Notes: generated by a model not told the origin, from the letters alone. A stretch of 64,000 bases of DNA from Dyadobacter fermentans (GCF_019924045.1 NZ_JAHXBN010000027.1:1-64000), one strand, 5' to 3'. Numbered from the stretch's first letter, positions 36,201 through 44,731 are shown. Numbers and translations: made by a program.

Positions 36201-38842
36201 CGCACGTCGGTCATGACCGGCAGCAGCGCCAACGATTCGATCGTCCGGCCACGCAGCCACCACCTCGATTTCAGGTAGGCGGTAATAACATGCACATGAC
36301 CAGGCCTGCCGGGAAAGCGGATGCCCAGCTCGCGCAAAACCGTCAGGGAAATTTCAATGGCTTTATCCTCCTGCTGGCTCAAAATCAGGCAACGGATCTG
36401 CACGTCGTAGACTGTCGCCTTCTCTTCGAGCCCTTGGGCACGGGCGAGTAGCTCGCCCGCCATCGTCAGGCAAACCTCCGGTTCTCCGGTCATGTAGGCG
36501 CTCTCCGCGCATTGAATGCACACCGAGAAGGCGAGCGGATAGTCGTCGTGCCAATCTTCTTCTTTCAGCAATTGCCTGCCCTTTTTGAAGTAGGCGAATG
36601 CTACCGAGTAGGCGGCGGAGGCCTTGGCCTTTTCACCGGCTTCGCAATTGAGGCGGGCTACCCCGCGCCTTTCGGAGGCCGTTCCGTATTCCGGACTGTA
36701 ATTCAGGTGGTTGACGATCTCGAAAAGCTGCCGGTTCCGTTCTTCGGCTGAAAGCCTTTCGAGCAAGAAATAGGCGGTATTCAGGTGGATGTCGATTTGC
36801 TCCTCGCCCGAAAGCAGGTCATAAGCGGCGGCCTGAACCTGGTCGTGGACGAAAATGTACCTGTTTTGAACCAGGTAATGGTCTCCCCGCTGATGGTCGG
36901 CAATGATGCGCAGCAGGTTCTCGGTTACGGCTTCCTGAATATCCTCTCCGGTTTCCTGAGGGGTTTTATCCAAAAGCGCCGAAAGTACCACCAGGTCGAA
37001 TTCCGTGCCGATACAGGAAGCGGTAGTCAATGCCTTGCGGGCGGGCGCGGAAAGGTTATTGATTTTGGTGCCTAATAAATGCTGCGCCGGGACCGATTTC
37101 GTCTCGCTATTCAACTGCTCCACATCCCATATCCATTTCCAGGCCGCCGCATCGTAGTGGATCAGCGATTGGTGATCCAGCTCTTGCAGTGTTTCGGAAA
37201 TGAAATAAGGATTACCCAATGTACGTGCCAGGATGATCTCGGCCAGGGGCAATGCTGCACTCACCGGGCACGAAAAGGTATCCGCAACCAGCGCCGAAAT
37301 GTCCTCCTTATGCAAAGGCGAAAGCGCGATCTGAGTCAGCCTCGACTGGCTCGCATCGAGTTCTCGGATAGCCGTTCGCAGCGGGTGCGCGGCAGGGACC
37401 TCATTGTCGCGATAAGTACCGATGATCAGCAAATTACTGCCCGCTACCGAATGGGTAACACGGCTCAGGAAGCGCAGACTGGAAAGGTCGGCCCAATGCA
37501 GGTCATCGAGGAACAGTACCAGCGGGTGCTCGGCTTTGGTAAAAACATTGATAAAGTTGGTAAATACATTCACGAACCGGTTTTGCGCTTCCAATGGCGA
37601 AAGGCGCTCCACGGCCGGCTGGCGCCCGATGAGCTTCTGCAATTCGGGGATAACGTCGATAATAATGTTCCCAAAAGGCCCCACAGCATCCAGAATAGCC
37701 TTTTTCCAGTAAGCTGCGTTCCCTTGCGATAGCTTACACACCAGTTCCTTGAAGCATTTGATCACCCCTTCGAATGGAATATTCTGGACATACTGGTCGA
37801 ACTTCCCGGAAACAAACAACGCCCCCTCCGCTTCAAACTGCCGCTGAACGGCAGCGATCAGCGACGATTTCCCGATCCCCGACTGGCCCGACACAAGCAC
37901 CAGCTCATTGCCCTCGCGAATGCGTGCGAAGGCGGCAAGCACCTGTGCCGTCTCGTGCGAGCGCCCGTAAAGCCGATCGGATATTTTGAAAAGTCCGGGT
38001 TGGTCGGATTGCCCGACCGCGAAACTCCCAGGCAATGCGTGACGGTTTTTACAAATCGCAAGGTCGGCCAGAATGCCGCGGGAAGTTTGGTAGCGATCCC
38101 CGGGCTTCTTCGCCAGCAGTTTCATGACGATACCGGAAAGTGCGGCCGTTTCTTCCGAATGCCACTCGGGCATACGCGCAATGTGCGCATGGACGAGCTC
38201 GTTGGGATCGGTGCTATCGAAGGGCAGTTTGCCGGTAAACAAGCGATAGAACAGCACGCCCAGTCGATAATATTCGGAACAATAACCAACCGGCACATCA
38301 ATGAGCCCGCTTTGCTCGGGTGAAATATAGTGCAGGTCGATGTCCGCCTGCCGTCCCAAAATTCCACCGTCGGCAGTTGCGGGCCGCGCATGGGCCATGT
38401 CCGCGAGCCGGACCCGGCACGTCACCGGATCGATCAGCAGGTGTGCAGGCCGCAGGTCGCAATGCGAAATGCCGTGATAATGCAGCTCTTCGACGATCCG
38501 GACGAGCTCTTCGGCGACGATAATGCCGGTAGCGGTGTCTATTTTATTGGCGTCCAGGTATTGTTGCAGCAGGACACCCTCGAAATAATCCAGTTCGGTG
38601 ATATGGTAGCTTTCCGTGAGTATCACCCGCCGCGCATTCAGAATCCTGTCGAATTGGGGCCAGACAAATGTGCCCTGTACCAGGTCAAAAGACAAGTCGC
38701 TCCCCGCCGAAACCGGTACTGCTTTTAAAATGACCTTTTCAGAAGTGCTTTCGCGCACCGCCCCCAAAAACGACCGGCTCGCATCTTTATAAAGTTCCTG
38801 CGTCACCTGGTAGTCGGGTATTTGTATCGAGTTGAGGCCCAT
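33245..38842 (-). CDS. Giant kinase-like/AAA ATPase/GAF/hybrid histidine kinase
   Basis: 1865 residues from ATG 38842 (a GTG one codon upstream is possible). Order: protein-kinase-like domain 10-270; ATPase of the AAA_16 type with Walker A at 319-326 (GQSGIGKS) and Walker B FLDDLHWAD; a long helical TPR-like part; GAF domain at about 1280-1430; coiled coil; HisKA with His1500 (NMSHEIRTPMTAIL); HATPase; receiver with Asp1789 (MDVKMPIMDG). This matches the multidomain serine/threonine kinase plus histidine kinase family known from cyanobacteria and Bacteroidota. The kinase-like part has HCDLRPAH instead of HRDLKPxN and DMA instead of DFG, so its phosphotransferase activity is uncertain. No transmembrane segment is visible, so it senses internal signals. 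Confidence 0.92.
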   Translation of the reverse strand: MGLNSIQIPDYQVTQELYKDASRSFLGAVRESTSEKVILKAVPVSAGSDLSFDLVQGTFVWPQFDRILNARRVILTESYHITELDYFEGVLLQQYLDANKIDTATGIIVAEELVRIVEELHYHGISHCDLRPAHLLIDPVTCRVRLADMAHARPATADGGILGRQADIDLHYISPEQSGLIDVPVGYCSEYYRLGVLFYRLFTGKLPFDSTDPNELVHAHIARMPEWHSEETAALSGIVMKLLAKKPGDRYQTSRGILADLAICKNRHALPGSFAVGQSDQPGLFKISDRLYGRSHETAQVLAAFARIREGNELVLVSGQSGIGKSSLIAAVQRQFEAEGALFVSGKFDQYVQNIPFEGVIKCFKELVCKLSQGNAAYWKKAILDAVGPFGNIIIDVIPELQKLIGRQPAVERLSPLEAQNRFVNVFTNFINVFTKAEHPLVLFLDDLHWADLSSLRFLSRVTHSVAGSNLLIIGTYRDNEVPAAHPLRTAIRELDASQSRLTQIALSPLHKEDISALVADTFSCPVSAALPLAEIILARTLGNPYFISETLQELDHQSLIHYDAAAWKWIWDVEQLNSETKSVPAQHLLGTKINNLSAPARKALTTASCIGTEFDLVVLSALLDKTPQETGEDIQEAVTENLLRIIADHQRGDHYLVQNRYIFVHDQVQAAAYDLLSGEEQIDIHLNTAYFLLERLSAEERNRQLFEIVNHLNYSPEYGTASERRGVARLNCEAGEKAKASAAYSVAFAYFKKGRQLLKEEDWHDDYPLAFSVCIQCAESAYMTGEPEVCLTMAGELLARAQGLEEKATVYDVQIRCLILSQQEDKAIEISLTVLRELGIRFPGRPGHVHVITAYLKSRWWLRGRTIESLALLPVMTDVRALAAMRVLQHITAIVYAKIPALYPLMVIKMVELSLRHGVAAESAITFATYGAIVNAVETKPAACYRFGNVALKLAEQVGGVARERTLLVYNIVNRPWGRHINDSLEPLRKSYQTGIEMGDLEYCTYASNSYAFHLMLSGKNLHWIRHEILRYNEPPRALSREAVTHYNEPFIEMIDGLLGQRDDPATLSGPYFDEKPDFSGIRGQKDRSRMFAIFVYKMIIAYLNEDPHRALQHATYASAYLDAVKATLFEPLYIFFFGLVNVALHRADERNMAYIRSAKSLLKKLEKLAAMVPVNFAHRYYLLDAEVLGVQGKSDQATKRFDEAIVAARENGHTHEAALANELCGRYWMGKGQERAAKFYLHAAFDGYREWGCVLKERQLLEVFPEITGSAGESGKATPLNAGESIASTLDLSTLMKTSAAISSEVVFDRLMEKLMQFAIENAGAQSGYFILDWGGELMIEAMRSVVNERTDIRKIPLSESVSVPPDIIEHVFLKKTDVVLPDAQMSEFKNDPVVAVRGVRSALCIPALNQGKVVGALYLENNLATAVFTQERTQLIKLLSGQIAVAIENAILYEKLEQKVAVRTAEIQVQKEEIERQKQLVEQKSRFKEQFFANMSHEIRTPMTAILGMSELIFDTPLNDKQLEYAKGIRYSSENLLAIINDILDYSKIEAGKFSFVNKPFEIRDRLERLGYILKVIAEEKGLKLEISVEPDVSPQLIGDPIRLHQILLNLAGNAVKFTENGSVAVRVGVALREGRYERLQFSVTDTGIGIAEDKLEYIFETFARIDDDSNSRQSGTGLGLFIAKKLVEEQGGTMHVQSRPGQGTTFTFDLAFEICHTSEDHAGAGDDTPLTGLAVLLVEDNLFNQVVAEETLKKMIRDVRVTIADNGEIALQKLADDHFDIVLMDVKMPIMDGYSATRAIRARESGRRVPILAFTSNANPAEAQKCMDAGMDDYITKPIEARKLKYKIRKLLPASEGGTLL

Positions 38843-38874
38843 CACATCTTAAAATATTCAGTTTCAAAGCGATG

Positions 38875-38904
38875 CAAAGGTAACTTTCAGGTAATACCAT
38901 CAAA
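38875..38904 (-). promoter_or_regulatory. Candidate promoter of the giant hybrid kinase gene
   Basis: On the minus strand TTTG (38901-38904) and TACCTTTG (38875-38882) are separated by 18 bp, close to the Bacteroidota consensus TTTG-N19-TAnnTTTG. The element lies 33 bp before the ATG at 38842. Confidence 0.65.
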
Positions 38905-38958
38905 TTCCATCTGGCGGATTTTTATATTTTTTTATACTTTTTAAGGAGTCCTTACCAA

Positions 38959-38986
38959 TTGGCACCAGTCGGCTGCTGTACTTTTG
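38959..38986 (+). promoter_or_regulatory. Candidate promoter of the StyA-like operon
   Basis: TTG at 38959-38961, 17 bp, then TACTTTTG at 38979-38986, which fits TAnnTTTG. It lies 34 bp before the ATG at 39020 and only about 75 bp from the oppositely directed promoter. Confidence 0.6.
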
Positions 38987-39019
38987 TCAACATCAACGAA
39001 AAATCAAACAGATCGAATC

Positions 39020-40273
39020 ATGAGAAAGATAGCAATTATGGGCGCGGGCCAATCGGGATTGCACCTGGGTATCAGGCTCGTCAAAAGCGGTTATGACGTG
39101 ACCATCATTTCGGAACGTTCGGCGGAGGAGATATTCAACGGCCCGCCTACCGGCGCTACCTACCTATTCAACGATACCCTGCAACTGGAAAAAGAACTTG
39201 GCCTCGATCTATGGGCCGATACCGCCTTCCATTCGACCGGTTTCAATATCAACTTCGGCACGCCCGCCGGCGACTACGCATTCGGCATCCAATCACGCAC
39301 GGCCAAACCGGGTGCTTCCATCGATCAGCGCTTGAAATTCTATCAGTGGATCAAACTGTTCGGGAAATTGGGCGGGAAATTCATCGTAAGTGATACCACG
39401 CCATCCGACCTGCTGGCATGCACCGCGCAGTTCGATCTCGTAGTCGTTTCGTCGGGCAAAGGGCCGCTGGCGAGGCTATTTAGCAGAGACGACGAGCGGT
39501 CGACGCACCAGGCACCCGCCCGTAAACTTGTGCAGATCCATATCAACGATTTTGAACACACACAAAGAACACGGTTCAATTCCATTACCCTGGATGCGGT
39601 GATGGGCGCCGGGGAGATCATCACGGCCCCGTTTTATCAAAAAGACGACATTCAATGCGCTTTCCTGCTCATAGAGAGCATCCCGGGGGGCCCGATGGAT
39701 GTCTTCGACGAGGCCGATTCAGCCACCGGCATCCTCGACAAGGCGAAGGAGATGATCCGCACGCTACTGCCCTGGCGGTACCCCGCTTTTGAAAATGCGG
39801 CGGTAGTGGGTAACAATGCTTTTCTGAAAGGCTCTTTCACCCCGGTGGTGAGGAAGCCAGTTGTGCAGCTTAATTCAACGGCAGCCGTGCTCGGCATCGG
39901 CGACACGGTGATCCTCAACGACCCCATCGTGGGCCAGGGCGGGAATAATGCCTCCAAAATGGCCAATATTTATGCCCAGGCGATTATTAACCGCGGTGAT
40001 GCGCCCTTCGATATCGAGTGGATGAACCGGACTTTCGAAGAATTCTGGAAATATTCGCGGTATGTCAACCGGTTTTGCGACATTTTCCTGTCCCCTCCCG
40101 CACCGCACGTGGTCGATATCCTGCAAGCGGCAGCACAGCATCCCGCAGTCGCTTCCGATTTTGTGAATGGGTTCAACCATCCACCGGCCTTGTTCCCATG
40201 GCTCGACGACGCCGGTGCCGCCCGTGAATACCTGACACGCAAGACCATGATACCCGCCTCGGCAGCTTTCTAA
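39020..40273 (+). CDS. StyA-like (styrene/indole monooxygenase family) FAD-dependent monooxygenase
   Basis: 417 residues from ATG 39020; an upstream in-frame TTG is ignored. The N-terminus RKIAIMGAGQSGLHLGIRL carries the Rossmann GxGxxG with the HLG typical of StyA-type enzymes, followed by VVVSSGKGPLARLF and, near the C-terminal half, LGIGDTVILNDPIVGQGGNNASKMA (the family GD motif holding FAD phosphate). Known StyA needs reduced FAD from a separate StyB reductase; I see no such gene nearby. The substrate is unknown. The operon continues with a methyltransferase 46 bp downstream. Confidence 0.87.
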   Translation: MRKIAIMGAGQSGLHLGIRLVKSGYDVTIISERSAEEIFNGPPTGATYLFNDTLQLEKELGLDLWADTAFHSTGFNINFGTPAGDYAFGIQSRTAKPGASIDQRLKFYQWIKLFGKLGGKFIVSDTTPSDLLACTAQFDLVVVSSGKGPLARLFSRDDERSTHQAPARKLVQIHINDFEHTQRTRFNSITLDAVMGAGEIITAPFYQKDDIQCAFLLIESIPGGPMDVFDEADSATGILDKAKEMIRTLLPWRYPAFENAAVVGNNAFLKGSFTPVVRKPVVQLNSTAAVLGIGDTVILNDPIVGQGGNNASKMANIYAQAIINRGDAPFDIEWMNRTFEEFWKYSRYVNRFCDIFLSPPAPHVVDILQAAAQHPAVASDFVNGFNHPPALFPWLDDAGAAREYLTRKTMIPASAAF

Positions 40274-40319
40274 GCATTTTCTTCTCTTAACACATACTTA
40301 CACCAAACTCAACTGAATC

Positions 40320-41324
40320 ATGCAAAATCAAAGCTTCGCGTCTCTCCGGGACGCCGACCGGGACGCTATTGTCCTGCCCGCACACTCCTGCCGTGTGACC
40401 ACGTCCGATGTAGTCAGCCTTTTGGTTGATATGCTGAATGCCGGAGGGCCGCGGGAAACCGAATATCCGCTGCTGGATGCATTAATGGAGGAACTATTCC
40501 ATATGCAGCAGACAAACCGGCTCGATACCTCGACACTAAACCTCCTGCAAGCCCTCTTTCAGGACGAATTTCTCGCCGAAACCATGCATGGCTACGTATA
40601 CAGAAAGCCGTTGGGCTACGCCGGTGATTTTCGGCTGATCGACATGATCTACACGCATCATCAGTCGGGCCATGAAGCTTACGAGCGCTGGGACCGGTAT
40701 TTCCACTATAATGCGGCAACCGAGGCTGTTCGCAATCGCAAGGATTTTTTCAAAAACCAGCTCTTGCATAAGATCGCCCGCCGTAAAAAACCGCTTCACC
40801 TCCTGAACGTCGCCAGCGGCCCGGCGCGTGATCTTTATGAGTTATATGGCGAGGTGAATGCCGATATGCTGGTGACTACCTGCGTGGACGTCGATGCGGA
40901 CGCCATCGCATTTGCCTCCGAACTGTGCAGCCCATACGCGGAGCAAATCAGTTTTCACCAGAAAAATATCCTCCGGTTTTCAAGTGCAGAGAAGTACGAT
41001 GTGATCTGGTCGGCAGGGCTGTTCGATTACTTCGAAGACCGGCTGTTTGTCATGGCGCTGAAACGCCTGCTCACTATGCTGCGCCCGGGTGGCGAGATCC
41101 TGATCGGTAACTTTTCGGAACACAATCCGAGTCGCGGTTACATGGAGCTCTTCGGGGAATGGTTCCTCATTCACCGCAGCCGCGAGGAGCTGATCGCCCT
41201 GTCGCTCGAAGCCGGCGTACAACCGGAGCTGATCACCGTTGAGCAGGAACCGTTGGGTATCAATCTGTTTCTAAAAATTAAAAGCCCTGTACCGGCTGAT
41301 CAGGCGGCGCTTTGCATGAATTAA
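40320..41324 (+). CDS. Class I SAM methyltransferase, PhcB-like
   Basis: 334 residues. A helical N-terminal part of about 150 residues contains RKPLGYAGDFRLIDMIYTHH, a pattern I associate with proteins annotated as 3-hydroxypalmitic acid methyl ester (PhcB-like) synthases. A Rossmann methyltransferase domain follows, with motif I LLNVASGPARDLYEL, VDVDADAIAFA, and DVIWSAGLFDYF. In Ralstonia the PhcB product is a quorum-sensing signal; a comparable product here is only an inference from similarity. The gene sits between the monooxygenase and a lipoprotein. Confidence 0.75.
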   Translation: MQNQSFASLRDADRDAIVLPAHSCRVTTSDVVSLLVDMLNAGGPRETEYPLLDALMEELFHMQQTNRLDTSTLNLLQALFQDEFLAETMHGYVYRKPLGYAGDFRLIDMIYTHHQSGHEAYERWDRYFHYNAATEAVRNRKDFFKNQLLHKIARRKKPLHLLNVASGPARDLYELYGEVNADMLVTTCVDVDADAIAFASELCSPYAEQISFHQKNILRFSSAEKYDVIWSAGLFDYFEDRLFVMALKRLLTMLRPGGEILIGNFSEHNPSRGYMELFGEWFLIHRSREELIALSLEAGVQPELITVEQEPLGINLFLKIKSPVPADQAALCMN

Positions 41325-41386
41325 TACTTTCAAGAATTTTTCAAGTTCCATTCTATATCCATATCCAATTCACACCATTAAATACC

Positions 41387-42172
41387 ATGAAAACAACGTT
41401 CAAAACAGTTCTGACCAATGTCGCACTCTTTGCCTGCATGGCATTCGTATCGGCTTGTGACTCTGAAAACGAGGATCCAAACCCGTCCCAGGTGGTCAAT
41501 TTCACCGAAATCAAAGGCAGTGGCGACATTAGTACGCAAATCTCGGCGTTCAGGACATTGCTGGGCGATCCGCTGAACACAGCCGTCAATGCAACCGGCC
41601 GGAGGGAAATCAACTGGGACGCAGTACCCGATAACCAGACGAACACCGATAATTTCCCTGGTGACTTTTTCAACAGCACCGACCCTTCCCTGCCTGCGGG
41701 AAGAAAACGCGGCATTGTATTTTCCACACCCGGCAGCGGTTTACGGGTAAGTGACAAGGATTTCAGTGACGCGGTTTCCGGCAATAGCGAACAGTTCAAG
41801 GCATTCAGTCCAGCCCGTACATTCGCAGCCATCGGAAGCAACAAAATGGACCTGACTTTCAGAATACCCGGCACAGCTACCGCCGCGTTCGTCAGGGGAT
41901 TCGGCGCTATATTTTCGGACGTTGACCGCACTAATATCAGCAGCATCGAGTTTTTCGAAGGAGACAAGAGCCTGGGTAAATTCAACGTACCGGCCCGCAG
42001 CGACAACAACGGCTTCTCCTTCCTCGGCGTCGTTTTCCCGGATAACAAAGTGACGAGGGTTACCATCACTACCGGTTCGGCAGGAATCACCGGCGGGTAC
42101 AAGTACCATGCCAACGACGACCTGGTGATCATGGACGATTTCTTTTACAGCGAGCCGGCCGCCGGACAGTAG
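41387..42172 (+). CDS. Lipoprotein of the StyA-like operon, unknown function
   Basis: 261 residues from ATG 41387; a longer frame starts at 41312 but the leader (FKTVLTNVALFACMAFVSAC) begins here. The lipobox FVSAC ends the signal peptide, followed by an acidic linker DSENEDPNPS. The mature part has REINWDAVPDN, FPGDFFN, RGIVFSTPGSGLRVS, GFGAIFSDVDRTN, LGVVFPDNKV and DDLVIMDDFFYSEP. I recall this pattern from secreted proteins of soil bacteria but know no activity. It would be the surface or periplasmic member of the operon. Confidence 0.8.
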   Translation: MKTTFKTVLTNVALFACMAFVSACDSENEDPNPSQVVNFTEIKGSGDISTQISAFRTLLGDPLNTAVNATGRREINWDAVPDNQTNTDNFPGDFFNSTDPSLPAGRKRGIVFSTPGSGLRVSDKDFSDAVSGNSEQFKAFSPARTFAAIGSNKMDLTFRIPGTATAAFVRGFGAIFSDVDRTNISSIEFFEGDKSLGKFNVPARSDNNGFSFLGVVFPDNKVTRVTITTGSAGITGGYKYHANDDLVIMDDFFYSEPAAGQ

Positions 42173-42222
42173 CTATGACCGTTAGTTAACCAAGCGAAGC
42201 ATCAACAAACTCATATCCCCGA

Positions 42223-42266
42223 AAGGCTCCGCCGGTCGAAACCCGACCGGTGGGGCCTTCCTTTTT
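42223..42266 (+). terminator. Strong terminator after the StyA-like operon
   Basis: A 16-bp stem (AAGGCTCCGCCGGTCG with CGACCGGTGGGGCCTT, two G-U pairs), a 5-nt loop and CCTTTTTC after it. It separates the operon from the kai genes. Confidence 0.85.
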
Positions 42267-42303
42267 CTGCCGTAGATTTTATCCAGGCATGGTTTTATTG
42301 GAA

Positions 42304-42345
42304 TGCTTTTTGCAGCGATCTTTTTCGAACGTAATGCAAAAAACA
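42304..42345. other. Imperfect inverted repeat upstream of kaiC
   Basis: TGCTTTTTGCA at 42304-42314 faces TGCAAAAAACA at 42335-42345 with one mismatch, 30 bp upstream of the kaiC ATG. It may be an operator or a leader hairpin. Confidence 0.3.
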
Positions 42346-42374
42346 TTTCACAATACACTATTTAGGATTTGACA

Positions 42375-44084
42375 ATGAGTTTGGAACCCTCAGAATCAAG
42401 CAAAATGCCCAGCAGACTTCCCAAATCGAATACCGGCATCCGCGGTCTCGACGAAATAACCGCAGGCGGATTACCCTCCGGCCGGCCAACACTGGTTTGC
42501 GGCTCCGCCGGATCCGGAAAAACGCTATTCTCAATGGAGTTCCTCGTACACGGGGCGACGAAATATAAGGAACCCGGCGTGTTTGTGGCCTTTGAAGAAA
42601 AGGCCGAAGAACTCGCTGTGAATGTGGCTTCGCTCGGGTTTAACCTGAATCAGTTGCAGCACGACGGGCAAATCCGGGTCGATCATGTGCGTATCGAACG
42701 AAGCGAGATCGAGGAAACAGGTGAATACAACCTGGATGGCCTTTTTATACGCCTCGCCTATGCGATCGACAGCATCGGTGCGAAACGCGTCGTACTGGAT
42801 ACGATCGAAAGCCTTTTCTCCGGTCTCACGAACCAGGCTGTGCTCCGGGCGGAGCTCCGCAGACTGTTCGAATGGCTCAAAGAAAAGAAAGTGACGACCA
42901 TTATCACAGGCGAAAAAGGAGAAGCATCGCTGACGCGCCAGGGGCTCGAAGAATATGTGTCGGACTGTGTGATCCTGCTCGATCACCGCGTCGAGAACAA
43001 AATATCTACCCGCATCCTGCGGATCGTGAAATACCGCGGCTCGGTACACGGCACAAATGAATATCCCTTTCTGATCGACGAGGAGGGTATCTCGGTTTTG
43101 CCCGTAACATCGCTTCAACTGAACCATCCTGTCTCTTCCGAAAGAATCTCCTCGGGTATTCCGGCGCTCGACAAAATGCTGGGCGGCGAAGGTTTCTTCA
43201 AGGCCAGCAGCATATTGGTTTCCGGCACGGCCGGAACAGGAAAAACCTCCATAGCGGGGAGTTTTATCGACAGGGCGTGTACCGATGGCATGCGTGCCAT
43301 CTACTTTGCCTTTGAGGAATCGCCTCACCAGATCGTCCGCAACATGCGGTCGATCAATATCGACCTGCAAGCGCATGTGGACAGTGGTTTGTTGCTGTTC
43401 AGTGCCTCCCGGCCCACGCTCAACGGATTGGAAATGCATTTGCTGAACATCGTGAAACTGGTCGAAAAATTCCAACCCAGCGTAATCGTGCTCGATCCGA
43501 TCAGCAACCTCGTCACTGTCGGGTCGAATAGCGAGGTCAGAAGCCTGCTCACACGCCTGATCGATTTCCTGCAAAGCCAACAGATTACCGTCATGTTTAC
43601 CGCGCTGGCGCTCAACGACAAAAACAGCGAACAAACCGACGAAGGCGTATCGTCTCTCGTGGATGTGTGGGTACTCGTGCGCGACATTGAGTCTAACGGA
43701 GAGCGTAACCGCGGGTTGTATGTGATGAAATCGCGCGGAATGAAGCATTCCAATCAGGTAAGGGAGTTTGTGATCACCGACGAGGGCCTAAAACTGGTGG
43801 AAGTATTCCTCGGCCCCGTGGGCGTGCTCACCGGCTCTGCGCGGGAGACACAGCAGCTATTGGAAAAAACTTCCGAAGCACTTCGCGACCATGCCGTTTC
43901 GCGAAAGGATCGCGAGATCGAACGCAAAAGATTGGTCCTGGAATCGAAGATCGCTACGCTGAAAGAAGAATTCGAATCATTGCAGGAAGAGCTCAACAAA
44001 AGCTATATCGAAGACGAGCTTAAAAAGAGCATTATGGAAGATAACCGCAAGGAACTCACCCGCAAGCGTGACAACTTGCTTTAA
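42375..44084 (+). CDS. kaiC: KaiC family ATPase
   Basis: 569 residues from ATG 42375; a TTG 6 bp upstream is ignored. Two RecA-like halves are present. CI: Walker A GSAGSGKT at 43-50 and catalytic Glu74-Glu75. CII: Walker A GTAGTGKT at 284-291, Glu314-Glu315 (AFEESP). Aligning with cyanobacterial KaiC from memory, the segment TDEGVSSLVD at 421-430 replaces TDSHISTITD, so the phosphorylation pair S431-T432 becomes Ser426-Ser427 and T426 is kept as Thr421. Walker B residues are in place. A coiled-coil tail at 490-569 is unlike the KaiA-binding tail of cyanobacteria, consistent with the absence of kaiA. It is followed by kaiB copies at 9-bp and 5-bp gaps. Confidence 0.93.
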   Translation: MSLEPSESSKMPSRLPKSNTGIRGLDEITAGGLPSGRPTLVCGSAGSGKTLFSMEFLVHGATKYKEPGVFVAFEEKAEELAVNVASLGFNLNQLQHDGQIRVDHVRIERSEIEETGEYNLDGLFIRLAYAIDSIGAKRVVLDTIESLFSGLTNQAVLRAELRRLFEWLKEKKVTTIITGEKGEASLTRQGLEEYVSDCVILLDHRVENKISTRILRIVKYRGSVHGTNEYPFLIDEEGISVLPVTSLQLNHPVSSERISSGIPALDKMLGGEGFFKASSILVSGTAGTGKTSIAGSFIDRACTDGMRAIYFAFEESPHQIVRNMRSINIDLQAHVDSGLLLFSASRPTLNGLEMHLLNIVKLVEKFQPSVIVLDPISNLVTVGSNSEVRSLLTRLIDFLQSQQITVMFTALALNDKNSEQTDEGVSSLVDVWVLVRDIESNGERNRGLYVMKSRGMKHSNQVREFVITDEGLKLVEVFLGPVGVLTGSARETQQLLEKTSEALRDHAVSRKDREIERKRLVLESKIATLKEEFESLQEELNKSYIEDELKKSIMEDNRKELTRKRDNLL

Positions 44085-44093
44085 TACCCCGTT

Positions 44094-44399
44094 ATGGAAG
44101 AAGTGAAAGAAGAAGTGAAAGAAGAAGTATGGGAGCTAAGGCTTTACGTAGCCGGGAAAACCGCCCGGTCGGTAGCTGCCCTGGCCAACTTGAAAAAGTA
44201 TTGCGAAGAGCACTTGAAGGACAAATATGTGATAGAGGTAATCGACCTGCTGGTTCATCCGCAACTGGCTGAGGGCGACCAGATACTGGCAATCCCTACG
44301 CTGGTCAAAAAGGTACCGGAGCCCATCCGGAAGATCATTGGAGACCTGTCCAACGAGGAAAAAGTCCTGGTAGGGCTCAATATTCGCCCGGCAAAATAA
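44094..44399 (+). CDS. kaiB: KaiB-like protein, first copy
   Basis: 101 residues. After an unusual 12-residue KEEV repeat ([12 protein letters not shown]) follows a KaiB thioredoxin-like domain: [63 protein letters not shown], with the expected ILAIPTL in strand three. KaiB binds the CI ring of phosphorylated KaiC. It precedes a second copy by 5 bp. Confidence 0.9.
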   Translation: MEEVKEEVKEEVWELRLYVAGKTARSVAALANLKKYCEEHLKDKYVIEVIDLLVHPQLAEGDQILAIPTLVKKVPEPIRKIIGDLSNEEKVLVGLNIRPAK

Positions 44400-44404
44400 A
44401 TCAG

Positions 44405-44731
44405 ATGATCAAAGATTCACACGATACACAGGATTGGGACGACAGTGACGAAATGGACAACCACTTCGTCCTGGACCTGTTTATAGCCGGTGCTTCCTCC
44501 AATTCAATCCGGGCGGTTGCGAATCTCAGGGAAATCTGTGAAAAATATATCAAGGAAAGATATACCCTCCGGGTGATAGACGTCCACCAGGAAAAGTCGC
44601 TCGCTTCGCAGGAACAGCTTGTTGCGCTCCCGCTTTTGATCAAGTCACGGCCTTATCCCGAGCGAAGGTTGATCGGCGACATGTCGGACACACAAAAGGT
44701 TTTGAAAGGTCTTGGTATATCCGGTGAATGA
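44405..44731 (+). CDS. kaiB: KaiB-like protein, second copy
   Basis: 108 residues. The N-terminal 18 residues are acidic. The KaiB fold then shows LDLFIAGASSNSIRAVANLREICEKYIKERYTLRVIDVH, and LVALPLLIKSRPYPERRLIGD, where the usual PTL is PLL. It differs enough from the first copy to suggest a separate role. Its stop is 1 bp before the next start region, so the histidine kinase is in the same transcript. Confidence 0.88.
   Translation: MIKDSHDTQDWDDSDEMDNHFVLDLFIAGASSNSIRAVANLREICEKYIKERYTLRVIDVHQEKSLASQEQLVALPLLIKSRPYPERRLIGDMSDTQKVLKGLGISGE

Noticed and set aside
38941..38952. SD-like GGAG near 38945
   Set aside because: It is too far from the start at 39020 and inside the promoter region; Bacteroidota seldom rely on such sites.
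42531..43748. 405-residue minus-strand frame opposite kaiC
   Set aside because: Shadow of kaiC; His/Arg/Asp-rich without any domain.
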